The notes under the pieces were generated by a model. That model saw only the letters and a program-made list of their open reading frames with translations, searched no databases and was not told the origin of the DNA. The position numbers and the translations under genes were made by a program. This document shows positions 42,162 to 51,566 of a DNA stretch of 51,590 nt, piece after piece (positions within the stretch are counted from its first letter, which is position 1; each line of letters begins with the position of its first letter). Source of the DNA: Candidatus Nitrotoga sp. 1052 (GTDB lineage Bacteria > Pseudomonadota > Gammaproteobacteria > Burkholderiales > Gallionellaceae); assembly GCF_927312905.1 (NCBI RefSeq), contig NZ_CAKMHQ010000040.1, positions 1 to 51,590 on the forward strand, read 5' to 3'.

Positions 42162-45100
42162 TCAAGGTAGTTGATCGTCTACCAAAGCTGGTTGTTGGCT
42201 GGAATTCACAGCCTCATCTCCTCCCTCTTCTTTTGGCGACCTGTGTTTGACAATTGGTTTTGATGAGGTTTGTTCGGGCAGAGGTTGAGCTTTATCAATG
42301 AGCGGTTTCAAAGTGGGCAAGAGGTATTTCAAAACTTGCGTAGAGAGTGCTGAAGTAAACTGATAGTTGGCCGCGTCCGCGCCCGGCACAAATGCGGTTA
42401 GCGTTCCGAAGAATCGATCCCCGATGAAGAACACAAAAGTGGCAGAGCGGTTTACCGCATGGGATTCCTTAATAACACCCGCCGAGGAAAAAGTGACATA
42501 ACGATGATCGCCGGTTCCAGTCTTGCCGCCTATCGGAATCCAGGTGCCATCCTCTTTCACTATGGAGTGGGCGAGTCGCGAAGCTGTGCCTTTTTCCACT
42601 ACTCCGGTCAATACGTCACGCACCACAGCAGCCAGGTCGGGTGAGAACATTTTTTCGCCTTGGTCAGGGGTGCGTTCCATAATGGTTTCAAAGGGAGTGC
42701 CCGCTGCAAAGTGTAGACGTTCGATGAGCATCGCGGGTACCCGAGCCCCATTGTTCAAGATAATGCCCATCAGTTCGGCGAGTGCGGCAGGGCGGTCAGC
42801 CGAACTGCCTATAGCCGTGGCTAGCGATGGTACAAGTGCATCGAAGGGATAGCCGAGGCGTTTCCAACCGCGGTAAATCTCTAGAAAGGCTTCCAGTTCC
42901 AGCAGGCTGCGGATTCGGATGTCCTGTGCATTTTTGTGGATAGTCTTGAAAAGCCAGCGATAGACAGCCACACGCTCCTCGGCGCTGGCTTTGATCACGT
43001 CCTTATGTTTCGCATTCGGGTGATTACTTAAATAGTGCACCAGCCATAGTTCCAAGGGGTGTACAGCTACAATATAACCCTGGTCCGCCAGCGAGTATTT
43101 GCCTGGCGCATAGCGCTGATACTGGTCATGGAGAACGCGCTCGTCCGGCCTCTGGCCAGGAAGACGAGATGTCATGAATTTATTGAACTGAGCGGGGGTA
43201 GCCTCGGGGTGAATATAACGGTAAGCGGCGGCAAGCCGGCGCGGCGTGTGCCGAAAGCTGGAAAAAAATATCTCGTTAATCTCGCTTGCCGTTTTATTCT
43301 TGTATTTAAGATAAAAGCGGTTGATGAATTCCGTGCCTTCCTTGTCTGCAAATCGCCTGAGGTATGTTTCGCGATCAGGATGGTCAGCATCCATGAGTAT
43401 CTTGGCAGACGAACCCTTGATATGAAGCATATGGTAGCGCACGATATCGCGCATTAGGCGGATGTAAACAAGGTTGACAGAATTGAGCGTCGCTTCGCGC
43501 ACACTCAGTATCCTGCTGTCGTCTTCATGTTTGAAATTTTGAAAATAATGTGCTCCGCCACCGGTAAAGAACTGTTCATAAGGGTTAGCAGAATATTGGC
43601 GTTCCAGGGCAGCTCCCAGCATGGCTGCCAAACTTTTATCCGTGCTTTGCAGCAGATATTCGATCGCCCAGCGACTGAGGACGTCGTTAGGATCGCTCAC
43701 TTCTTTATGTAATGCTTCCGGCTCGAGTGCAGCATATTTTCGATGCAGTGCTTCGATAATTTCAAGATAAGTTACCAACGTCCTTAGTTTTGCTGTAGAT
43801 CCAAGGTCCAGCTTAGTGCCTTTATTGATGTCTAAGGGTTGATCGAAGTTGTCGGCCTGAATTCGAAATTTTGCACCCTGCGGCGTCAGCTCAGAAAGCG
43901 TGAAGCTGTAGATGATTTTGCCCGGATCCGCTTCGCCTAGCAGGCGATTGCCATAGAGTCCCGCAGCGCGCGCATATTCCGGGTTCTTGAGCTGACGCAA
44001 GATATCGGTAGTCTTTTTTTGCAATTCGCCGTCGAGCGTGCTTTGCACCGATAGATCCAGACGATCCAGTTCATACAGACGTTGTAGTCCCATTTGGGAA
44101 GCAAGACGCACACGCACCGCATTAGCAGCCTTTGAGGCAGAGAAATTTCTGGTTTCCTCTGGCACAGCGGCATAGCGGAAGCGAAGCGGTACATTCAGCG
44201 CAGCCTCACTGAGGCTGGGCGATATTACGCCGGCCTGCGCCAGCACACGCAAGTGGCTATTGGTAAGCTCATTCAGCGCTTTGCGATCGCTAGTCAAATA
44301 GCCGGAAGGCCTGCGCTGAGCGATCATGAGACTTAGCACATGTTTATAGTAACGTGCCGTCTCGGCAAGGTCCGTGCCGCTTGCAGACCAGGCTTTCAGG
44401 ATGCGATTGGTCCGTTCGAAATCCAGGCCGTACCATGCCCACAACCCGTCTCCCAGTCCATTTGCTTCCCCGAAACCCGAGGCAGCGGAAAGTGGAACTG
44501 TATTAAGATAATCTACTACGATGCGCTTGCGGGCAGGCATTGTTTCCTCACCATCCAGATAAGCGCGCACGGAGGCGGATGCGATCTGTTGCACCTTGTC
44601 ATTGGGGCTGAGGGTCATCCCGTGGGGAGAATGCCGGTATTTCTCAATTTGAGTTGCAAGCGTGCTACCGCCCGGTACGTCGTGTTCGGGGCGAACGAAC
44701 TGAATCGTCTTGTCCAGCATAGCCTTTCCAAGCCGGGTCCACTCGATGGCCGGATTTTTTTTGGGTTGGGCCGGGTCCAACAGCTCGCGATTCTCGATAA
44801 ATAGCAGGCTGTCCGTTACCAGTGGCGGGACCGATTCAAAGTTTTCATAAACGCGGGTTGGGAAAACAGCACGGTAAAGTGGCTGACCGTTGCCGTCGAC
44901 AATTTCGAGACCGGCCTGCGATTTTTCCCGGTAGGGAACGAATAGTCCCTGTTCAACGAGTTTCTTCATACGAGGGGAAATTCTTGCCTGAGCATGCACA
45001 TGGAAGCCGCGTTCGGTCAGATTCTTAAGCAATTCTGGTAACCGACTATATCCAAGGCGCATGTCATATGGCCCTGCTTGTGGTAAATGTAAACCACCAT

Positions 45101-45299
45101 TTGGACCGCTTTTCACCTCCCAGCGAAGATCATTGGCCAGTTTTGCTAGACGGCGTGCCTGGTATGCAGAGGTTTCTGTTTCTCGATAAATAAAGAAGGC
45201 GGTAAGGGCCAGTGCAATAAGAAGCAAGATAAGAACAGCAAGGGCAAAAAACTTGTACGTGCGCTTTATGATTGAGTTACCAGGATGATTGAGAAGCAC
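42162..45299 (-). CDS. PBP1-type peptidoglycan synthase (GT51 and transpeptidase)
   Basis: A 1045-residue inner-membrane enzyme with one N-terminal TM helix (about 15-38). The transglycosylase region (about 145-330) has a variant GT51 signature: LLFIENRELLD, GGSTLATQIEKYRHSP and RKRIVVDYLNTVPLSAASGF. The transpeptidase region (about 480-990) has the nucleophile motif STAK (LDLGSTAKLRTL) and KTG (IGGKTGTGDHRY), with a long insertion between. The C-terminus is basic and disordered. It is longer than ordinary PBP1a and belongs to a divergent branch seen in betaproteobacteria. The start is a GTG at 45299. It synthesises cell wall; the specific role is unknown. Confidence 0.88.
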   Translation of the reverse strand: MLLNHPGNSIIKRTYKFFALAVLILLLIALALTAFFIYRETETSAYQARRLAKLANDLRWEVKSGPNGGLHLPQAGPYDMRLGYSRLPELLKNLTERGFHVHAQARISPRMKKLVEQGLFVPYREKSQAGLEIVDGNGQPLYRAVFPTRVYENFESVPPLVTDSLLFIENRELLDPAQPKKNPAIEWTRLGKAMLDKTIQFVRPEHDVPGGSTLATQIEKYRHSPHGMTLSPNDKVQQIASASVRAYLDGEETMPARKRIVVDYLNTVPLSAASGFGEANGLGDGLWAWYGLDFERTNRILKAWSASGTDLAETARYYKHVLSLMIAQRRPSGYLTSDRKALNELTNSHLRVLAQAGVISPSLSEAALNVPLRFRYAAVPEETRNFSASKAANAVRVRLASQMGLQRLYELDRLDLSVQSTLDGELQKKTTDILRQLKNPEYARAAGLYGNRLLGEADPGKIIYSFTLSELTPQGAKFRIQADNFDQPLDINKGTKLDLGSTAKLRTLVTYLEIIEALHRKYAALEPEALHKEVSDPNDVLSRWAIEYLLQSTDKSLAAMLGAALERQYSANPYEQFFTGGGAHYFQNFKHEDDSRILSVREATLNSVNLVYIRLMRDIVRYHMLHIKGSSAKILMDADHPDRETYLRRFADKEGTEFINRFYLKYKNKTASEINEIFFSSFRHTPRRLAAAYRYIHPEATPAQFNKFMTSRLPGQRPDERVLHDQYQRYAPGKYSLADQGYIVAVHPLELWLVHYLSNHPNAKHKDVIKASAEERVAVYRWLFKTIHKNAQDIRIRSLLELEAFLEIYRGWKRLGYPFDALVPSLATAIGSSADRPAALAELMGIILNNGARVPAMLIERLHFAAGTPFETIMERTPDQGEKMFSPDLAAVVRDVLTGVVEKGTASRLAHSIVKEDGTWIPIGGKTGTGDHRYVTFSSAGVIKESHAVNRSATFVFFIGDRFFGTLTAFVPGADAANYQFTSALSTQVLKYLLPTLKPLIDKAQPLPEQTSSKPIVKHRSPKEEGGDEAVNSSQQPALVDDQLP

Positions 45300-45837
45300 T
45301 TGTTGAGTTCTTCTTGGAAAAATAGACGTGTGGATTCAAACTAAAATTGCACCAAATAATTAGACGGATTCAAATCTGATGGATCTCTTTGAAAATTCAG
45401 AGTTTGCCGGAATGCAAGTCATGGGAATAATTTCAGGGCGCCGCATTTATCTGACTATATAAACAAGATTTTCTTAACACAATATTGGGCGGAAATCGCG
45501 TTTTAGAGATGCCCAGAGAAGCGCAAATATCACTTCTTTAAGTATAGCTGATCCAATAAAATATCGTGAAGCGTTCAACTCTATTCAGGTTGAAAAAAAT
45601 GCTTTCAGCAGTGGGTGTCCTGAATTTTGCATACACGGAATTGTTAATGCTGCGGCATTCATTCCTTCGAACTGGATAGTAAAGAGACAATGTGCGCTTT
45701 TAAGGCGGCAAAGTCAGCACGAGTGAATAGGGTGCTCATCCCGTAGTGATGGTGACGGTAATGTTGTATAACTATAAGCCCGGCGTCAAGCAAGCATCAG
45801 TGCTGACATGATCGAAATATTTTTTATTGAGCCCAAT
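45300..45837. other. 538-bp region between divergent genes, no gene
   Basis: Nothing is supported as coding. At 45437-45519 a short stretch starts AGGGCGCCGC and ends TTTTAGAGATGCCC. It weakly resembles the MITE ends at 10139, 26821 and 31931, but it lacks the internal sequence and clear target duplication. Confidence 0.35.
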
Positions 45838-47883
45838 ATGCCTAATCGCCTTGCCCAAGAGACTAGCCCCTATTTGCAGCAGCATGCCGACAACCCAGTT
45901 GACTGGTTTCCGTGGGGCGAGGAAGCACTGAGGTGTGCTCGCGAACAGAATAAGCCGATCCTGCTATCCATCGGCTATTCGGCCTGCCACTGGTGCCATG
46001 TCATGGCACACGAGTCGTTTGAGGATGCAGACGTCGCTGCAGTGATGAACCAAAATTTCATCAATATCAAGGTGGATCGTGAAGAGCGTCCCGATCTGGA
46101 TCACATTTATCAGGCTGCCCATAATATGCTGACCCGGCGTAATGGCGGATGGCCGCTCACCTTATTTTTAACGCCCGATCAAGTACCGTTTTTTGGCGGC
46201 ACTTATTTTCCAAAAGAGGCACGTTACAACCTGCCTGGCTTTGTGCCTTTGCTCGAACGCGTGGCTGAGCTTTACCGCACACGTCAGGATGACATTGTCA
46301 AACAAAGTGCGTCGCTGATGCAAGTGTTCGGCACCAGTCTGCCGAGCACAGAAAATCAGGTTAGTTTCAATAAAACGTCATTAGAAGATGCATTCAGCGG
46401 ATTGCAGCAATCTTTTGATCCCATTCACGGTGGTTTCGGCGGTGCGCCCAAGTTTCCGCTCCCGACCGAAATGGAATTTTTGTTACGGTATGCGTCGCGC
46501 GGCGGTAATCCCGACGCGCGACGCATGGTGCTCCACACTCTGCGCAAAATGGCGGACGGCGGGATCTACGATCAGCTGGGTGGCGGTTTTTGCCGCTATA
46601 GTGTGGATGATCGTTGGGAAATTCCCCATTTTGAAAAAATGCTCTACGACAATGGTCCACTGCTGGCACTTTACACTGACGCGTATGTGCTGTCGGGCGA
46701 GGCATCGTTCAAGCGCGTGGTGCAAGGCGTTTCGGGTTGGGTCATGCGTGAGATGCAGTCGCCGCAAGGCGGTTATTATTCCAGCCTGGATGCGGATTCA
46801 GAACACGAAGAAGGCAAATTTTATGTGTGGACGCCGGAGCAAGCCGCAAGCCTGTTGAGCGTGGAAGAATATGCCATCGTAGCCGCTCACTACGGTCTGG
46901 ATCATCCGCCTAATTTCGAAAATAAGCATTGGAATTTGATAGTTGTCCAGCCGCTAGCCAGCATAGCGGAAGCGCGACATCTGCCCCTTGAGCAAATCAC
47001 GCAGCAACTTACCAGTGCGCAAAAAAAAATGTTCGCCGCGCGTGCAAACCGAGTGCGCCCAGGACGTGACGAAAAAATACTGGTCAGCTGGAACGCTCTT
47101 ATGATCAAAGGCATGGCGCGTGCCGGCAGGAGACTGGGCGAGTCAGAGTGGATATTGTCGGCGCAACGCGCGGTGGATTTTATACATGCCACAATGTGGC
47201 AAAATGGTCGCCTGTTTGCTACTAGCAAGGACGGCAAAGCGCATCTGAATGCCTATCTTGATGACTATGCATTCATGCTGGACGCCTTGCTGGAATTGCT
47301 GCAAACGCAGTTCCGTCTGGTTGATCTGGAATTTGCCCGAGCGCTCGCCGATGTGTTACTGGAACAATTCGAAGATCAGCAAGCGGGTGGGTTTTTCTTT
47401 ACCAGCCACGACCACGAAAAGCTCATTCATCGCCCCAAGCCGGAGCATGATAATGCCATGCCTTCCGGTAATGGCATCGCTGCGCTCGCGTTACAGCGCC
47501 TCGGCCATATTTTGGGAGAAAAGCGCTATCTTAAGGCTGCCGAGCGCACGCTGACGCTTTATTATCCGTTTTTTGCAAAGCAACCAATGAGCTTTACTAG
47601 CCTTCTAATGACTTTGCAAGAATATCTCATGCCGCCGCAAATCGTTATTTTGCGTGGTGCTCCAGGAGCAAGCGCAGAGTGGTGTCAGCAATTATTTCAG
47701 CATTATTGGCCTGGTACCTTGATCCTGGCTTTGGAAGGCGAGCTTGTCGGACTACCGGAAACGCTGACGAAGCCTTTCACACAAGGCGTTAGCGCTTGGG
47801 TCTGCCAGGGAGTGCAATGTTTGCCGGTAATTGACGACTGCCAAAAATTGATAAATATTTGCAAATCTGGCGAAACGGGTTAA
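45838..47883 (+). CDS. DUF255 thioredoxin-domain protein (YyaL/SSP411 family)
   Basis: A 681-residue soluble protein. The N-terminal thioredoxin-like domain (1-165) has the DUF255 motif [16 protein letters not shown] (C50 and C53 form the C-x-x-C pair) and [14 protein letters not shown]. The rest is an (alpha/alpha)6 barrel related to N-acylglucosamine epimerase and cellulase folds ([54 protein letters not shown]). The function is unclear; a redox or carbohydrate role is suggested by the fold. I use the ATG at 45838, where family members begin ([20 protein letters not shown]), rather than the ATG at 45808. Confidence 0.95.
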   Translation: MPNRLAQETSPYLQQHADNPVDWFPWGEEALRCAREQNKPILLSIGYSACHWCHVMAHESFEDADVAAVMNQNFINIKVDREERPDLDHIYQAAHNMLTRRNGGWPLTLFLTPDQVPFFGGTYFPKEARYNLPGFVPLLERVAELYRTRQDDIVKQSASLMQVFGTSLPSTENQVSFNKTSLEDAFSGLQQSFDPIHGGFGGAPKFPLPTEMEFLLRYASRGGNPDARRMVLHTLRKMADGGIYDQLGGGFCRYSVDDRWEIPHFEKMLYDNGPLLALYTDAYVLSGEASFKRVVQGVSGWVMREMQSPQGGYYSSLDADSEHEEGKFYVWTPEQAASLLSVEEYAIVAAHYGLDHPPNFENKHWNLIVVQPLASIAEARHLPLEQITQQLTSAQKKMFAARANRVRPGRDEKILVSWNALMIKGMARAGRRLGESEWILSAQRAVDFIHATMWQNGRLFATSKDGKAHLNAYLDDYAFMLDALLELLQTQFRLVDLEFARALADVLLEQFEDQQAGGFFFTSHDHEKLIHRPKPEHDNAMPSGNGIAALALQRLGHILGEKRYLKAAERTLTLYYPFFAKQPMSFTSLLMTLQEYLMPPQIVILRGAPGASAEWCQQLFQHYWPGTLILALEGELVGLPETLTKPFTQGVSAWVCQGVQCLPVIDDCQKLINICKSGETG

Positions 47884-47949
47884 GACATTATTAATGCATA
47901 GTCACCTGCGTGTGCCATGCATATCGTTGATAAGATTTAAGGAGCATTT

Positions 47950-48498
47950 ATGGATTTAAAAGAAACGCGTATTGATTCGATGGCCATGTATGAAGGTAAT
48001 TTCATCAAGGTGTTTAAAGACAATGTGCAGTTGCCAGATGGAAGTGTAAGTACGCGTGAACATATAGCCCATCCTGGTGCGGTGGCAGTGCTGGCGATTC
48101 TGGATAATGGTGATCTATTGATGGAACGGCAATTTCGTTATGCGCCGCAACGCGAATTCATCGAGCTTCCTGCCGGAAAAATTGATCATGGTGAAGATAT
48201 TTTGCTCACTGCGCAACGCGAATTGTTGGAGGAAACCGGCTACATTGCCAGTAACTGGGCGCATTTGACCACGGCTTGGCCGTGCATAGGTTATGCCGAT
48301 GAACGCATGGAATATTTTCTGGCGCGAGATCTGACCTACCAAGGTAGACAATTAGACGATGGCGAGTTTCTCGAAGTATTTGAGCTATCGCTCACCGATG
48401 CACTGGACTGGATAAGACAAGGCAAAATCAATGACAGTAAAACCATGGTTGGCATTTTCTGGCTGGAAAAGATGTTAAATGGCTGGAAAAAATATTAA
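47950..48498 (+). CDS. NUDIX hydrolase, ADP-ribose pyrophosphatase type
   Basis: A 182-residue NUDIX enzyme. The box G76-x5-E-x7-REUxEExGU is complete (GKIDHGEDILLTAQ then RELLEETGY, residues 76-98), and the upstream ELPAGKID and QFRYAPQREFIELP segments are those of ADP-ribose or nucleoside-diphosphate-sugar pyrophosphatases (NudF type). It hydrolyses ADP-ribose to AMP and ribose 5-phosphate. AAGGAG precedes the ATG by 6 bases. It lies 66 bases after the DUF255 gene and may share its transcript. Confidence 0.95.
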   Translation: MDLKETRIDSMAMYEGNFIKVFKDNVQLPDGSVSTREHIAHPGAVAVLAILDNGDLLMERQFRYAPQREFIELPAGKIDHGEDILLTAQRELLEETGYIASNWAHLTTAWPCIGYADERMEYFLARDLTYQGRQLDDGEFLEVFELSLTDALDWIRQGKINDSKTMVGIFWLEKMLNGWKKY

Positions 48499-48565
48499 AT
48501 GGCTGAAAATCTTCATAGCGTTACTCGAGATGACGCTCCAATATGAAGCATGAATGAGGTACCAA

Positions 48566-48582
48566 TGCACCAAACTGGTGAA
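48566..48582 (+). promoter_or_regulatory. NtrC-type binding site upstream of amt
   Basis: TGCACC-AAACT-GGTGAA is a near-perfect match to the palindromic NtrC consensus (TGCACC-N5-GGTGCA). It is about 105 bases before the predicted start of the sigma54 transcript, the usual distance for an enhancer. An 11-bp inverted repeat (ACATATTCATG / CATGAATATGT, about 48582-48620) lies between the two sites. Confidence 0.8.
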
Positions 48583-48644
48583 CATATTCATGTATGAATA
48601 TTAATTTCCCATGAATATGTATGCAAATCAAGGCACAATAAAAC

Positions 48645-48660
48645 TGGAACGAAATTTGCA
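48645..48660 (+). promoter_or_regulatory. Sigma54 promoter of amt
   Basis: TGGAAC, GAAAT, TTGCA: the -24/-12 form with one mismatch (A for the C of GGCAC). The predicted start is about 48672, 24 bases before the ATG. With the NtrC site this indicates nitrogen-limitation control. Confidence 0.75.
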
Positions 48661-48695
48661 TATACCTCAGGGATAGTTCATATATGGAGTAAGAA

Positions 48696-49907
48696 ATGGA
48701 AAATATTGGAAGCCTGAAAGCGGGCAGTGACGCGTTGTTTATTCTGCTCGGCGCTATCATGGTCCTTGCGATGCACGCAGGGTTTGCCTTTCTTGAATTG
48801 GGCACGGTGCGCAAGAAAAATCAGGTGAACGCATTGGTGAAAATTCTCACCGACTTCGGCATTTCCACGCTGGCATATTTTTTTATCGGCTACGGCATCG
48901 CCTACGGTGTCAGTTTTTTCACCGATGCTGAGCAGTTGGCGCAGAAAAATGGCTATGAACTGATCAAATTTTTCTTCCTCCTTACCTTCGCTGCAGCCAT
49001 TCCCGCGATTGTTTCCGGTGGTGTGGCAGAGCGTGCCAAATTCAATCCGCAATTAGCCGCCACCTTTCTACTGGTCGGCTTTGTTTATCCCTTTTTCGAG
49101 GGCATTGCCTGGAACCATCGCTTTGGTGTGCAGAGTTGGCTGCAAACCAAATTCGGCGCGGAGTTCCACGATTTTGCCGGTTCTGTTGTGGTGCATGCAG
49201 TGGGTGGCTGGATAGCGCTCGCGGCCGTTTTACTGCTTGGTGCGAGGCGCGGACGCTACACCAAGGAAGGGCGCATCTCGGCACATCCACCTTCCAGTAT
49301 TCCTTTTCTTGCACTAGGCGCATGGATCCTCACCGTTGGCTGGTTCGGTTTTAATGTCATGTCAGCGCAAGAAATTGGCAAGATTAGTGGCCTGGTTGCA
49401 GTTAACTCGCTGATGGCGATGGTGGGTGGCACACTGGTTGCACTTTTTGCTGGCAAAAACGACCCCGGTTTCGTACATAACGGTCCGCTGGCCGGATTGG
49501 TAGCCGTATGTGCCGGCTCTGATGTGATGCACCCCCTTGGCGCATTGTTGACTGGCGGCATTGCGGGTGGGTTGTTTGTATGGATGTTTACGTTAACGCA
49601 GAACCGGTGGAAAATCGACGACGTGCTCGGCGTCTGGCCGCTTCATGGAATATGTGGAGCATGGGGCGGTATCGCAGCAGGCATTTTCGGGCTAAAGGCA
49701 TGGGGAGGACTTGGCGGGATCAGTTTTATGGCACAAATAATCGGTACGCTGCTGGGTATCGCCATTGCATTTGGCGGCGGTTTTTTAGTCTATGTTGTTC
49801 TGAAGAAAACAGTAGGTATTCGACTGAGTGCGGAAGAAGAATTCAATGGTTCGGATTTAAGCATACACAAGATTACGGCAACACCGGAACGCGAATCGGG
49901 GTGGTAG
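48696..49907 (+). CDS. amt: Ammonium transporter (Amt family)
   Basis: A 403-residue Amt/Rh-family channel with about 11 TM helices and an outward N-terminus, no cleaved signal. The pore histidines are in VVVHAVGG (about 168) and WPLHGICGAWG (about 311). The family segments MHAGFAFLELGTVRKKNQVN and GWFGFNVMSA are present. It takes up ammonium when external nitrogen is low, normally gated by the PII protein GlnK. There is no glnK next to it here. GGAG is 7 bases before the ATG. An NtrC site and sigma54 promoter precede it. Confidence 0.96.
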   Translation: MENIGSLKAGSDALFILLGAIMVLAMHAGFAFLELGTVRKKNQVNALVKILTDFGISTLAYFFIGYGIAYGVSFFTDAEQLAQKNGYELIKFFFLLTFAAAIPAIVSGGVAERAKFNPQLAATFLLVGFVYPFFEGIAWNHRFGVQSWLQTKFGAEFHDFAGSVVVHAVGGWIALAAVLLLGARRGRYTKEGRISAHPPSSIPFLALGAWILTVGWFGFNVMSAQEIGKISGLVAVNSLMAMVGGTLVALFAGKNDPGFVHNGPLAGLVAVCAGSDVMHPLGALLTGGIAGGLFVWMFTLTQNRWKIDDVLGVWPLHGICGAWGGIAAGIFGLKAWGGLGGISFMAQIIGTLLGIAIAFGGGFLVYVVLKKTVGIRLSAEEEFNGSDLSIHKITATPERESGW

Positions 49908-50049
49908 CTTCGGGTTTGTTTCATGCATGAATTGTAAAACAAAATTTTAGAATGCGGGCAGGCTCTGAGGTCTCCCCATGTGTTCATTCCCTTGTGATGT
50001 TGGGCTTCGCAAGCTCAGCGCCAACCTACATTAGCCCAGGCTACGCTTG
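49908..50049. other. Post-amt region with a hairpin-forming repeat
   Basis: Near 49999-50027 the sequence TTGGGCTTCGCAAGCTCAGCGCCAA can fold as an imperfect hairpin of a type widespread in betaproteobacterial intergenic regions. It could serve as a terminator, although no T run follows. Confidence 0.4.
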
Positions 50050-50241
50050 CTCGTAAAACGAGATCTATACACTATTCCAAGTAACATATAACTGTTTTAA
50101 GTTAAACACAAAAATCATGATACGTGCAAGAACAGTTGAAAACCACAGAGAGCAATTGTTGTCCAAACTACGCTACACCAAGCAACCACTGGCTGTTGCA
50201 CTTTGAACTTGAATCCGCGATCTTCAAAAAGCTAAAATTTA
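50050..50241. repeat. 192-bp direct repeat, copy 1
   Basis: It matches 50982-51173 collinearly (constant offset of 932 bases, no gaps), roughly 90 percent identical by eye. It starts CTCGTAAAACGAGATCTATA and ends AAAAAGCTAAAATTTA. It is non-coding and lies just downstream of the midcut-by-XrtH gene (which is on the minus strand). Confidence 0.9.
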
Positions 50242-50336
50242 ATGGATTCAATCAGCATTACAAGCGCCACACCGCCAAATACTGTCCCCAGTAAAATCTG
50301 GGCGCTGTTGGCGATGATGACATCTACAATGGCCTG

Positions 50337-50915
50337 TTATGCTGGCGGAACAGGACCACCAGGTTCATAAGGAGGGGAAGGTCCATCATAAGTAAAATTC
50401 ATATAGCAGGAGGAGTTATTCTGCACTGACAACCCTACGGTACACCTCGGTTGTTGAGAAGTTGGGTTGTCCACGAATAGCGGGGATACTGTCACGCTTA
50501 TGACCCGTTGGGGCTGGCCGCTGTTATTCAAAATCAGGAACTCTCCGGTATAATATACATTGAGGATACCACCGGACGGGTTACTGAAGGATAAAGAAGG
50601 GGGTGGAGGGAGGATTACTGCCTGTGCATTCTGGATGAGTTGATTTCCGGATGCCGCACTCAGGACCATAACTCCCGAAGCCACAATGGATGCAAGCGGT
50701 TTACTGGCCGAATGAGCTCGAAGTACTCGAAAAGCCAATACTGCAAATAACAATCCGAGAATCACGAGCATAAATCCAGACAGGGTGGGAATCGACTGCG
50801 GGACAGGCCCATAGACAATGGTTCCAATAGGCGCGCCAGCTATGGCATCGGCACAGGACAGCATGGAGGCTAGTGTGGGGGCTATGTATATTAGTTTTTT
50901 AGTATGTCGAATCAT
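50337..50915 (-). CDS. Midcut-by-XrtH protein (internal IPTL sorting signal)
   Basis: A 192-residue protein with a signal peptide (about 1-27, ending AIA). Unusually, its exosortase-H signal lies in the middle: SIPTLSGFMLVILGLLFAVL and then AFRVLRA at residues about 40-66, with the IPTL motif followed by a TM helix and a basic end. After it come a second hydrophobic helix (about 75-95) and a proline-rich exported domain of about 95 residues with a beta-sandwich-like pattern (LSFSNPSGGILNVYYTGEFL) and two Cys (CTVGLSVQNNSSC). This layout matches the midcut-by-XrtH family. Exosortase XrtH itself is not in the window. Two 192-bp direct repeats enclose the gene. Confidence 0.85.
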   Translation of the reverse strand: MIRHTKKLIYIAPTLASMLSCADAIAGAPIGTIVYGPVPQSIPTLSGFMLVILGLLFAVLAFRVLRAHSASKPLASIVASGVMVLSAASGNQLIQNAQAVILPPPPSLSFSNPSGGILNVYYTGEFLILNNSGQPQRVISVTVSPLFVDNPTSQQPRCTVGLSVQNNSSCYMNFTYDGPSPPYEPGGPVPPA

Positions 50916-50981
50916 GGGTTGATTATCCTTATCCTTATCGTTATTTTTGTTAAAAAATCTTGATACTACAGATCTACATTT

Positions 50982-51173
50982 CTCGTAAAACGAGATCTAT
51001 ACACTATTCCAAGTAACATGTAACTGTTTTAAGTTAAACATAAAAATCATGATATGTATAAGAGTAATTGAAAACCACGGAGAGTAACTGTTGTCCAAAC
51101 TACGTTACACCAAATAACTACTGGCTGTTGCACTTCAAACTTGAATCCGCGATCTTCAAAAAGCTAAAATTTA
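50982..51173. repeat. 192-bp direct repeat, copy 2
   Basis: Partner of 50050-50241; it lies upstream of the midcut-by-XrtH gene, so recombination between the copies would delete that gene. Its first bases are less than 70 bp from the gene start and may hold its promoter. The rest of 51174-51416 shows nothing recognisable. Confidence 0.9.
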
Positions 51174-51416
51174 CTCGCTATTTTTGCGCTAGAGTTCTAT
51201 TCCAGAATGTCACACATCGTGATATTTTGGATTGGGGGAGCAGAAGATGTGCGTTGTGCGGAACCCGCAGAAGCAAAACTAAATTTCTTTAGGTCTGATT
51301 TTAACAAGCGTGGAATTACGATCACCCAGAATCATGGAAATTAACGATTCGGTAACAGGAAAAATATTTGTGGTGCACGTACTGAAAATTCAGCGATTTC
51401 CTTGCAGGCACTAAAT

Positions 51417-51566
51417 ATGAATACCGATCTTTTTGATGGTCTGCCAGACCTCAATCTGCAACAGGTTTGTCTTGATGGCGGCGCATATTTGTTGCGCGGC
51501 TTTGCCAAAAATGTGGATGCTGACTTGATGAGTGCGCTAGCAGCCTGTCGGACTTCCCCCCATTAA
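51417..51566 (+). pseudogene. alkB: Truncated alkB (DNA dealkylation dioxygenase) fragment
   Basis: The 49-codon frame (MNTDLFDGLPDLNLQQVCLD then GGAYLLRGFAKNVDADLMSA) resembles the N-terminus of AlkB-type 2-oxoglutarate dioxygenases, where GAVLLRGFA is typical. After ALAAC the similarity stops and the frame ends at TAA. The sequence there (GTCGGACTTCCCC) may be the end of an inserted element that interrupts the gene. The catalytic HxD and later motifs are absent from the window. The call rests on a short match. Confidence 0.55.

Noticed and set aside
45437-45519. Fourth MITE copy
   Set aside because: Only the ends are vaguely similar; no internal match and no TWWA duplication.
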